From NCBI GenBank assembly GCA_024305405.1, contig JAKNDB010000087.1:5582501-5646500 (forward strand): DNA of 64,000 nt, in the 5' to 3' direction. The DNA is from Dirofilaria immitis. Lineage: Eukaryota > Nematoda > Chromadorea > Rhabditida > Onchocercidae. How positions within the stretch are numbered: the stretch's first letter is position 1; each line of letters starts with the position of its first letter. The notes beneath the pieces are model-generated. The model worked only from the letters and a program-made list of their open reading frames with translations, was not told the DNA's origin and did no database searches. Position numbers and translations under genes: made by a program. Positions 54,939 through 64,000 of this stretch are shown in pieces.

Positions 54939-56942
54939 GGAAACGAGTAAGTTGTCTCACATCCGAAATTTTCTTACTAACTAAAGTTTAAAAAATCGGA
55001 ACGAAAATCAAGAAAACTCAAAAATCCGAAACATGAAAATCTCAAAAAGAAACGAAAATTTCTTAGAAACCTGGAAATCGACTAATTAAAAATGAAAATC
55101 TGTGGTCGAGAATTTTTTGTTGCAATTAATTTCAGAGTCGGGTTGATGTTGGGTGTTGCAACTGATTCCAAGAGCTCTATTTTATTCTTCATTTTTAGCT
55201 CTAGCAATTTTACAAAGCTATATCTCTGAATCTTTCCGAAGAAGCTACCGAACATTTTGCTGAGTACCTGATGGTGTATATTTGGTGTTATAAATTGATG
55301 TGGTTTTTTTCTTTTTTTTTTGATTTTCTAAAGACATTCTCAAGCTGAGCGTTGTAACATTGTTGAATGAGCTAAAGGGAAGAATTATAACATTTTTTGA
55401 TTTGGATATAAATAAAATGTTATATATTGAAATTATTTTTGCCGGGAGTAATTTTGAGAAGAAAATGAGAATATAAAATGAGTGCATTTATATTTTAAGT
55501 GAATATAATGTATTCATCCGTAACTAATCAGGAAGAAAACAAAGATGTTAAATAAAACTGATAAAATTTTTTATGTAATTTTTTTTCCAAAACTTTATAA
55601 TATCAATTCTCAAGGAAAATCTGGAAAACTGAAATGTAATTTATTCAAAAAATTGAAAATAGTTAACATACCGTTACGTGATGGAACGAAATATAAGATT
55701 AGAGAAACATCATTGTTTGCAAGAAATATACCAGTTAAAGTGATGAAGACATTGAATGATTAAAGTTCCGGGATACTATTTCTGAAATGTCGCTCAACGA
55801 CAGTGCAAAATAGAGTGTCAATATGAAAACTTGAATACAGCTTGGTCCACAAGCACTTACAACTTCGAAATATCTACAATCTTTGTCTCAACGCCGTATA
55901 ACATCCTGCTTTTGGTTTGGTGTGAATGACATGGCCACTATCATCATATCACTATGATAGAAAAATTTGTTATTACTGTTATGTACAGACGAGAGATATC
56001 TCTCTAGCACAATAACATATGCCAATTGAGCCAACAAAAGATTACATTAAGCTAATATTTCTGGTATCTTTTCATCATACATTTTTTCGTCCTATTTCGA
56101 AAAAAAAAAAAAAAGAAAAATGAACTCTGTTATGCACATCATGTATCATTTGCTTTTATTGCCTATAAGGACTGCGTAGTTTTTAACTTGATATATCCTC
56201 TATCACATATAATAAATGAATATTGGTTCTTAAGCTTTAGTGGCATATTAAAATAATGGATAATGGTTTACAGTTTTAAGTTCGAAGTTAACTATAGGCA
56301 GTTTTGAAACTCTATTGAGAAGATACTGTGTCAATTCAGTAACTACAGCCAGTCATTTATGTTCATAATTGTGGATCAACATTCTTAGGTTGAATAAAGT
56401 GATGATGGGGTGAGACATATATTTTTCATAAATTATCTATGCCATGTCCTGTGACATGATAGAAATAGTGTTAATGAAAAGGAACAGAGTGGGTATCCAT
56501 CGATGAGAATCATCAGGTTAGTATAATGTGATGTTGCGGTAGCGTCTCTCAATAAGAAATGGGGCTCTTGTTCTCATTCATTTGGATATTACTGAATTTT
56601 AATTAGTACTGCTACTATCAGCAGATGATCTAGATTCTGTGTAATCAATTCATATTTTCATGATATGATTCAATAAAATTTATCATCATTAAAATTAAAA
56701 AATGAGTAAGCGTATTAAGTCTTGAGCAAATATTTATTAGTTTGATTTTTTTGTTAATTTTGCTAAATTATTCATTACGTATTTTATTGTATTGGATATT
56801 TTAACTCTTCTATTCCCCATTTGCTTGCTGAATTTTTTTATTTCTCTGAATGCTAGTAAATATTACGTTGCAGCTGAAGAATAGAGTGTTGGGTCTCCGC
56901 ATTTTTTGCTTATATTTAACAGCTATTGAATAGAACGCATGT
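54939..56942. other. Intergenic, no supported gene
   Basis: About 2 kb between the copper transporter and TFIIE alpha. It holds a lysine-rich 72-codon plus frame (55545-55763) without recognisable similarity and an A-rich tract near 56099-56120. Nothing else was identified. It should contain the copper transporter 3' end and the TFIIE alpha promoter. Confidence 0.45.
56921..56922 (+). promoter_or_regulatory. Candidate trans-splice acceptor before TFIIE alpha
   Basis: A pyrimidine-rich tract ending TTATATTTAACAG places an AG 20 bases before the ATG at 56943. Nematode messages often receive a spliced leader at such sites. Sequence shows only the acceptor; use is inferred. Confidence 0.4.
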
Positions 56943-59833
56943 ATGGATGTTTCCTTAACTGATCATAACAAAGACACTGACGTGAAAAAGAGAAACGACA
57001 TGTCATTGGAATGCGAGCAGAATAATCAGAAGAAAAATGAGGAACAGAAAGGAATAGTCTTGGAAGAGCTTCCAGAAAATCTGACCAAGTTTGGTTGCCG
57101 TCCATTACTTTTTAATCATCTTTTTTTGTAATTTTATTTAAAGAATGATAACTTATGCAAGCTCATTCATGATAGATTTGACGAGAATCCTGTGTTAATT
57201 GTGCTAAACTTGAAGTTCCTTTTCTACTATTATTAAGCTGTTAGTAAAATATAAAATTTAAGTTCTAATTCCATCATTATACAATCAACAATGCGGGTCG
57301 TTAGAATCCAGTTCATATTAAAAACATTTTCATTCCTCATTTCATTTTTTTCATCGAGGCTTTCCTGTCTTGAAAACATCTGATTCGATTTCAACACTTA
57401 ATTAAAAATTAATTTTTTGTATAGAGTAATAAAATGATACATTAATAAAATAGTTATCAAATCCATTAACCTCTATTAATAGTTATCAAATCCATTAACC
57501 TCTAATTGTTGGCTTCAATTCTCAGATAGGATAATTATTTCTTTCACACAATGCTTAATAAGCAGAAAATTGATTTTATTTCATTTCCATTCTCTGCGGT
57601 ATATTTAGCTGAATTATTATTATCGTTCTTTATCTTATTTTCATTAGTGAAAAGTTTAAATGGAATTAACTTTTCGAAATTCAAAGTTTTCGAGCAATTA
57701 ATTTCTATTAAAGGTTTGCATCGCTAATGGTGAAGACATTTTATGGCAAAGAGCATTATATTGTTTTGGATTATGTACAAAGGAATAAATGTATCAGAGA
57801 AGATGATCTCAGACAATTGATCAAGTTTGACCAGCGTTTTCTGAGAACAGTATTTTTCAATTTTTCGTTCAAATAGATATTCATAATTTCTGTACATAAC
57901 ATTGGGTTTTGATAACATTTGTGGAATGTAACGCTTAACTTAGCTTTAATATCTTTATGATATTTTAAATCTTACCATTCTCTTTGCTTGAAATATGCAT
58001 ATATTCATAATTAATTTCAGATTTTAATGCAGCTGAAAGTTGATAAAATTCTAAAGGAACGTCTAATATCAGAAGAAGCGGACAGTCGGATGCGTAAAGT
58101 CAATTATTATTTTATTAATTACAAGGCATTATTGAATGTGGCAAAATATAAAATTGATCATATGAGGTTCACCTTTTTTTCTTTTGAATAACTAAGCTAC
58201 CTGAAGACTTACCGATTATGATCATGCGCTACACTTGTACTTAAAATTCTGTTATTCAGTGCAAATGGATCATCATAATTATTCGAAAAGAACTCGTAGT
58301 ATTTTTAATCAAATATTTTACTCTCTAGACTATCTTCTGTAGTTTCAAGTGTTCACTTACTTGTAATTTTCTTCGGTATATTCCAGTTAAAATTCCGCGA
58401 AATCACATACAAATACTAGCTTAGTCCTACAGTTGGAAGTCTTTATTTTTTGATCCCTGTGGTACTCATATTTCCTTACTCTTCACTCTTATTCTGCTAT
58501 TCCTAATTTTTGCTGTTATTAATATTTTTATAGGCAACGTTTGGAGGTAAAAGATAAGGATGAAGTGCATAAAGCTTCATATCGCTGTACTGGTTGTCAG
58601 TATCAATATGATGCCATGGAGATGGACAAAATTTTTGATCCTCTAACGCAAGAGCTTTATTGTTGGCGATGTCAACAAACTGTCGAACCAGACGAAACTG
58701 CCGGTCCAACTGATGAGACAAGGCAAATTTTTCTTTTAAAAAAATTTTGTTGTGATTTTCTTATTTCCAATAGTTTATTATTGAAATTTTACACTTTTTC
58801 ATGATTTAGATCGTCTTTAGCGCGTTTCAACGAGCAGATGACTCCATTTTTTTCAATGTTGCAAAATTTATATGGTATACGTCTTGCCAGGCATTTAGTT
58901 GAACCATCAATTAAAGTTGTAGATAATATCATTATGGAACGTAAGTTATTTTCTGCTATAGTTTTCTAGAAAATATTTCGAGAAACTAAGTTCCTCATCT
59001 TCTTTTCACTAATAATTACTCAATTTTTAGCAGATAGAAAACAAATAGTAGCAGTTGGTGAACAACCATTCAATGAACAAACAGCTGCTTCGCGATCTGC
59101 AATGTACCAGAGCAGTATCATGGTGAGCATAGTAGAGGAAGGTGTGACTCGAATATTGAACCCAAAAAGCTTGTACCTTGGCTTCATAATAATCAGGTAT
59201 ACTTTTTTTATTTGTAAATGATGATGTTTGAATAGCGTTTTAAATCAAAACAAAAATAAAATATTTATTTGTAAATGATGATGTTTGAATACTGCATAAT
59301 CATAAATGGTAAATGTTTTTGTTTTTTTTTTTTTTTCAGAAAGATGAGCAAGTAGTGGATTCTTTCATAATCTCTTCCGACAATCCAACCGATTTGAATG
59401 GAATTACAAGTCCAGAAACGAGTGAAAATGATATTGACAGTTTACTGGTTACTGAATTTGAAGAGGTTTTTTATATTTTATTTTTTTGTTTTGATTTAAA
59501 ACGCTGAAAAATGAGGGGATGGAATAACTAAAACAGAGATAAATAGTATCTGAATTTATGTGAGAGCAAGAAATTTTTCAAAAAGTTATTTCAATTGCTA
59601 CATTGTTCAATTCTTCCGTATTTTAGGCAAAGCCGGAAACATTTCTTATAGAAGGTGTTACTCAAGAAACGTCATATGAAGGAGTTAGTATGGAAAGTGA
59701 CGATGATGAAATTATCTTGGTCGCTGGAAAGAAATATTATCTAGACGAAATTACACCCGAATTAGTATTACAAATGAATGCTTCGGAAAAAGAAATTTAT
59801 ATACAAAGGACACAAGAAAATTTCGATTACTGA
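56943..59833 (+). CDS. GTF2E1: Transcription initiation factor IIE subunit alpha (TFIIE alpha), spliced
   Basis: Large subunit of TFIIE, which recruits and stimulates TFIIH at RNA polymerase II promoters. The start is the ATG at 56943. Exon 1 ends ELPENLTK and joins in phase 2 to the winged-helix exon (about 57716-57863: FASLMVKTFYGKEHYIVLDY ... LIKFDQRFLRT). Exon 3 (58021-58165) reads ADSRMRKVNYYFINYKALL. Exon 4 (58535-58722) carries the zinc ribbon, CTGC ... FDPLTQELYCWRC, a C-x2-C plus C-x2-C pair. It ends at a GC donor (58723) and joins to SSLARFNEQM at 58810. The next acceptor is a tandem TAGCAG (59028-59033). The exon from 59034 shifts frame between MYQSSIMVSIVEEG and EPKKLVPWLHNNQ, so one base is probably missing near 59150. 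The C-terminal acidic exons contain ESDDDEIILVAGKKYYLDEI, matching the human C-terminal VAGRPFSYSE region, and stop at 59833. Confidence 0.92.
57449..57504. repeat. Tandem duplication, 29-base period, in TFIIE alpha intron 1
   Basis: The unit beginning AATAGTTATCAAATCC and ending AACCTCTA occurs twice (57449-57475 and 57478-57504), identical over about 27 bases. Looks like a recent slippage duplication. Confidence 0.9.
59207..59291. repeat. Direct repeat of 28 bases, 57 bases apart, in a TFIIE alpha intron
   Basis: A 28-base sequence beginning TTTATTTGTAAATGATG and ending GTTTGAATA is present at 59207-59234 and again at 59264-59291. The spacer is AT-rich and otherwise plain. Confidence 0.9.
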
Positions 59834-61292
59834 CTTCTCCATGATTTTGTGGTTTCCATTTCTAAATTAATAAATTTTAGAAAAATGTCGATTTCAAAAT
59901 TAGGAAAGCTGAACAATATTTCGATAAAATCTAAAACTTTAATTGTGTATTAATATAATGAGACATGTGATACAGTTTAATGCATTGCTGGATATTTATT
60001 TACCTTTGAACTTTGTAGTTACTATTTTATCCTCCATGACGGTTTAAGAAAAGGGTTTTTTCAGAGAATTTATTGCTTCTGCATTTTTTCCGTCTATTTT
60101 GAAGCATTCCTCATCAGTGTAACATTTTTGTTATTATCACTAGTATGTCCAGCTGCCGATTAAAAATAAAATTGTGTCTAAAATCTTGAGTTTTTCTTTA
60201 TAATTAGCAAAGTAAGGATGACTTAAATATCTGCGTAATCATATATTAGGAGTGATTCTCCGAATTTCATAGCGTGATGCAACTTCATTGGCGCGGATGG
60301 GAGTATAAAGTTATTACTTGAGCTTGAGGAAGTTAGTTGGATTGTTGGGATAGCATGGGGAATTATGGATCACCGAAGAATTTATACTTGAGGAGAAAAG
60401 TGCATCGTAGTCATATCTCATAGTTTCGGAATTCAATAAAATTGTATGTGGAAGTCAGCTGAATTCTCGGGGTCAGTTGAATTCTTCAATTCAGGCTGAG
60501 CTATTGCCGTTTTTCCATTTGGGATTTCAGATAGTTACGGACGAACAAAAACAGAATTCTTCCCATTTCACAGGTCTTATACCTCACCTTAATTAGCTTG
60601 TTCGATAGACAAAAATAAAGCCAAAAACATTTGAGAAAGGAAAAAGCACGCAGCGGAGAGGTGGCGCTCGCTGTGTTACAGACCAGAGGGGTTAGGGAGA
60701 TTTATTGCGTTTTCCTCGCTATGTGACAGAAAGCTACTCTTCTGTATAATATGGTCATTCCTGTTGTGGTTTATAGTTTATGCATCATTTTTTTAATGGA
60801 GTTATTTATGTATTTTGAATAGTAAAGGATAATTTCACTTAGTCGTTTACATTTTTCACTGTAGCTTAATGAGACAAGAAGTCAACTCTAGTTTAATCTA
60901 GTAAGCTTCATTCAATTAGTCGTTGTAGAAACAATATTCCTACAAGAAATGATTAGAATGATTTTCCCAGAACTAATTATTATAGTTTCTCTCAAATTAA
61001 GGAACATATTATTCATCGATCCATCCATATCTAATTTTTTTACCGAAGTATGAGCACTAACGCTTCAAAAATGGGAGCATTGGACATGACGGATATCTCG
61101 TTGCAGTAGCTTTTTGATTAGCTTCAGAAAACAAGACATTCACAAATGTGTTTCGGAAATGGTTGTGAGACAGGAATGTAAATGACTTGAAAAAAATATA
61201 AAATTAAAGCATATTAGTTCATTGTTCAGATTATATTGTGATTCATATAGACTATTTTCCGGCGTATACTCAGCTTAGAAAGACGAAGAAGC
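59834..61292. other. Intergenic between TFIIE alpha and BTF3
   Basis: About 1.46 kb. AATAAA at 59869-59874, 36 bases after the TFIIE alpha stop, is a likely polyadenylation signal. The stretch 60640-60740 is clearly richer in G+C and may mark the BTF3 promoter or an unrecognised RNA. I could not identify a coding frame or a known RNA fold in it. Confidence 0.5.
61271..61273 (+). promoter_or_regulatory. Candidate trans-splice acceptor before BTF3
   Basis: TATACTCAG ends 20 bases before the BTF3 ATG at 61293, a usual distance for spliced-leader addition in nematodes. Use is inferred. Confidence 0.4.
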
Positions 61293-62409
61293 ATGAATGT
61301 AGAAAAAATCAAAAAGTTGCAGCAAAATGCGGCTCAGGTGCGGACAGGTGGTAAGGTAAGATTAATTTTGATTGGTTGGAACTCATTTAATTAGCTGATT
61401 ACTATCCCTTAGTTGGATGACATTTTATTACATCATTTTTGAAAAAAAAGTCACTTTTTATTTTAGGGTACTGCACGTAGGAAGAAGAAGGTCGTCCATA
61501 AAACCGCGGCTACGGATGATAAAAAACTGCAAAGCAATCTCAAGAAGCTTTCAGTCACAAACATTCCTGGAATTGAAGAGGTTCTATGATCTATTTTCTT
61601 GTATTGTCTTTTACTTTCCAATAATCACTGAAGTGTCCATAAATTTATAAAGTATCTGTCTAGGTCAATATGATAAAAGATGATGGAACAGTTATACATT
61701 TCAATAATCCAAAAGTACAAGCATCTGTTCCAGCGAACACATTTTCGGTGACAGGAAGTGCTGAAAATAAACGTAAGCTTTTACACATTTTAATATTTAT
61801 ATTTGGTTTGTTTTTATTCTTGTATTTATAAGAATAAAGTCAAAACGTTTCAAGATATTATTCTTATATCACTCTAGAAATTACTGAAATGTTGCCTGGT
61901 ATTCTCAATCAACTGGGAGCAGAATCATTAACGCATTTGAAAAAACTAGCGAACAATGTTACTAATCAATTCAAATCTAATGATGACGATGATGTTCCAG
62001 GTTGCTTTTTTAAAAACTAATTCCAGTAAGTCTGAAGGAATAGCTATATAATCTTTGAAAAATAATGAATTACTGAATAGCATTAATATTAATATTTTGT
62101 GTGCTAATATATAGAACATCTTCTGGGAGCGAAAGGTAGTATGAAAGTTTAGGTGATTTTAATCGAATCCTTTAAGAAATATTAAAAACAAAACTTCCCT
62201 GAATTTTGAACTATTCTTTAAAAATTTAAACTTAGTGCAGAAACCAAAAATTCATCAAAGCTCTATGTATCTTAGATCTTGTCGGTGATTTCGATGAAGC
62301 CTCGAAGAATGAATCGAAAGTTGGTGATTGCAAACATGAACATGGGCATGAACACGGACAAAATTTCCATCATGAAGGAGGAGAAATGGAAGCTAAATTG
62401 GTTGCTTAA
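61293..62409 (+). CDS. BTF3: Transcription factor BTF3 / nascent polypeptide-associated complex beta (ICD-1), spliced
   Basis: Beta subunit of the nascent polypeptide-associated complex, which binds the ribosome exit site and shields new chains; the nematode orthologue ICD-1 also suppresses cell death. Five clean exons in consistent phase: 61293-61355, 61467-61580, 61664-61772, 61878-62000 and 62276-62409. The start [20 protein letters not shown] is followed by the ribosome-binding basic block RRKKKVVHK, the NAC domain ([39 protein letters not shown]) and [17 protein letters not shown]. The usual animal ending [15 protein letters not shown] is present, but the protein then continues for about 30 residues rich in histidine and acid ([19 protein letters not shown]) before the stop at 62409. 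No frame problem was seen in this gene. Confidence 0.95.
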
Positions 62410-63612
62410 AAATAGTGTTGGAATTTTGTGAGACCTGCTTAGCTTATTTCTGTGGTAGATGGTGTCCTTTAGATCATTTATTGTTTTTGAAACTTTCTTG
62501 TTCCCAAATAAATTGTGTAAAATTATAGTTCATAAATTTTCCTTAGTTTTTTAGTGGAATCGAGCATGTTCTTTATGACGCAAAATTTGCTAGGAGAAAA
62601 GATTTATTTGCTATATTTTGTGGGCATATAATGTTTGTATTTTTTCATTAAATGCTTTTTTCTTTCTAAATATTCAATATGTGTTTGTTATTTTATACAT
62701 GTTAGTTACATCCTCTTGAGTAAAAAAAAAAGTTTTCGATGTTTTCCATGCGTTCTTCTGGATTAGGGATCATTCAGCAAAAAAAAAAATAAACATTGAT
62801 CGTTTTTTTGTTGACTTATTGTTCTTAAGTATAAAGAACTGTGTTTAATTTTTCCATTATTTGACTTGTTCAATTATTTTTTTGTGTTTGATGAAATTCA
62901 ATTTTTCTGCAAGATAAATGTTTCAATAATTCTATTTTTATCTTATAATTCTGTTTAATCGATTTGTTGATGCACGGTGATAGAACTCTTGTTTTTACTG
63001 TTTTATGTAATCAGAGCATTCATACTAGGTTCAGTGTATGGTCAATAAAAGTTGGAAGTTTTGCGTAAATGTGGGATTGTAATCTCACTGATGACAGATA
63101 CATTATTTTTTGAGTTGCATTCATGCCAAAAGACGTAATTGAGATTCCATGTTCAGTAAGAGAAGGAACCCTTGGTTTTCATAATTGATGGCTGTTGTGG
63201 AATTAATATGGCGAGAGAAGGTTATTTAAGGTTATTTATACCACTGTCATTAATGCCCGAGAAATGTTAGCATTTGATGGAATAAAACAGGATAGTGGAA
63301 ATACTGATGGGTTGCACAATATTCTTATTTATGACGCATCTAGTGACTGTTACATTTTACGTGCAGTTTGTCTTTCGAATATATCTAGAAATATATGTTA
63401 GCAAGATGTGTCATTTGATATAATTTTAAAAATAACAGATGGAAACGTTGAACTTCTTGTTTGAGCTCTTTAAAATAGACTGAAGTGTTGTTTGCATAAT
63501 TTTGGTATCTTAATTTAATACATTGTTATATAGTATATGTATAACGTCTAGGCGCATTCTATATTGATAAAAAGAATATATTTAGATTAATCCATTATTA
63601 TGCCTGTTTTTC
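62410..63612. other. BTF3 3' region and intergenic sequence, no gene seen
   Basis: AATAAA at 62507-62512, 98 bases after the BTF3 stop, is the likely polyadenylation signal. The remaining kilobase is AT-rich with short homopolymers and no frame I would support. Confidence 0.5.
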
Positions 63613-63897
63613 TTATTTCTTTCTAATCAACACGTTGATAATCTCGCTCGTAGTACCGATATCTATCAGAATGACTTTCGACAACTGCGAGTAGTTTTTC
63701 TGCATTTCGTTAGAATATCCGTTTTCATCAAAGATTGAAGTAATATTATACAGTAATAGAATTATTAATTCCATTTTTGACTGTTGATATGTGAGAAATG
63801 ACTGAATAAAAATATATGAGTTGTAAAATTCAGCAACATGTATTCTAATATAATATTCTATGTGACCAAGTGAAATATCAAGGTATGTTCGCATCAT
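63613..63897 (-). CDS. Unassigned open frame or terminal exon, 94 residues
   Basis: An open frame from an ATG at 63897 (MMRTYLDISLGHIEYYIRIH) to a stop at 63613, ending KVILIDIGTTSEIINVLIRK. The frame stays open upstream of the ATG for at least 10 codons, so it could be the last exon of a gene that lies mostly beyond the right edge. I do not recognise the product. Composition is less repetitive than nearby chance frames, but there is no family evidence. Confidence 0.25.
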   Translation of the reverse strand: MMRTYLDISLGHIEYYIRIHVAEFYNSYIFIQSFLTYQQSKMELIILLLYNITSIFDENGYSNEMQKNYSQLSKVILIDIGTTSEIINVLIRKK

Positions 63898-64000
63898 GGT
63901 CGAGACAATGAAGGAACAAATTCTCACACTTAAAGGTTAAATTTGCTTTCCATGTTTTTAGTTTTCGAGGTAAATGGGATTTAGAATCTCGATTCTTCAA

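Noticed and set aside
55545..55763. 72-codon lysine-rich frame after the copper transporter.
   Set aside because: Composition matches A-rich background; no similarity or splice signals.

Overview
The window looks like nuclear DNA of a parasitic nematode, most likely a filarial or other spirurid worm. It is roughly two thirds A+T. Nearly every gene is split into short exons (about 60-250 bases) by introns of about 80-1200 bases ending in TTTCAG or similar, and the recognisable proteins are animal orthologues. No bacterial, viral or CRISPR content was seen, and I recognised no mobile element. The species assignment is inference.

Layout. 1-2004 (-): alpha-1,3-fucosyltransferase (GT10), running off or ending at the left edge. 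3291-6468 (-): GPATCH3 orthologue. 6790-7740 (-): a group of exon-like segments I could not assign. 8796-24371 (-): KNTC1/ROD kinetochore checkpoint protein. 25850-40931 (+): pecanex, a multi-pass membrane protein in the Notch pathway, head-to-head with ROD. 41891-48590 (-): FCHO, an F-BAR endocytic adaptor, tail-to-tail with pecanex. A 5.4 kb stretch without a supported gene follows. 54036-54938 (+): CTR/SLC31 copper transporter. 56943-59833 (+): TFIIE alpha subunit. 61293-62409 (+): BTF3/NAC beta. Near the right edge is one unassigned open frame on the minus strand.

The genes do not form a pathway or operon. They are housekeeping and regulatory genes: Golgi glycosylation, RNA/G-patch, spindle checkpoint, Notch/ER membrane, clathrin endocytosis, copper uptake, Pol II initiation and nascent-chain handling. 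The three right-hand plus-strand genes have AG sites about 20 bases before their ATG (TFIIE alpha, BTF3) that could accept a trans-spliced leader.

Two observations cut across genes. (1) Several conserved exons (fucosyltransferase, pecanex at four places, FCHO, TFIIE alpha, perhaps ROD) change reading frame in mid exon, often at a homopolymer, while conserved residues continue on both sides. The simplest reading is residual one-base indel errors in the assembly; decay of so many essential genes is unlikely. (2) At least four introns, three in pecanex and one in TFIIE alpha, appear to use GC instead of GT at the donor. I found no clearly novel biological system. The most interesting protein-level oddities are a histidine-rich tail on BTF3 and a 75-base in-frame, intron-like insert in the copper transporter. 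Exon boundaries were read by eye and are approximate unless stated.
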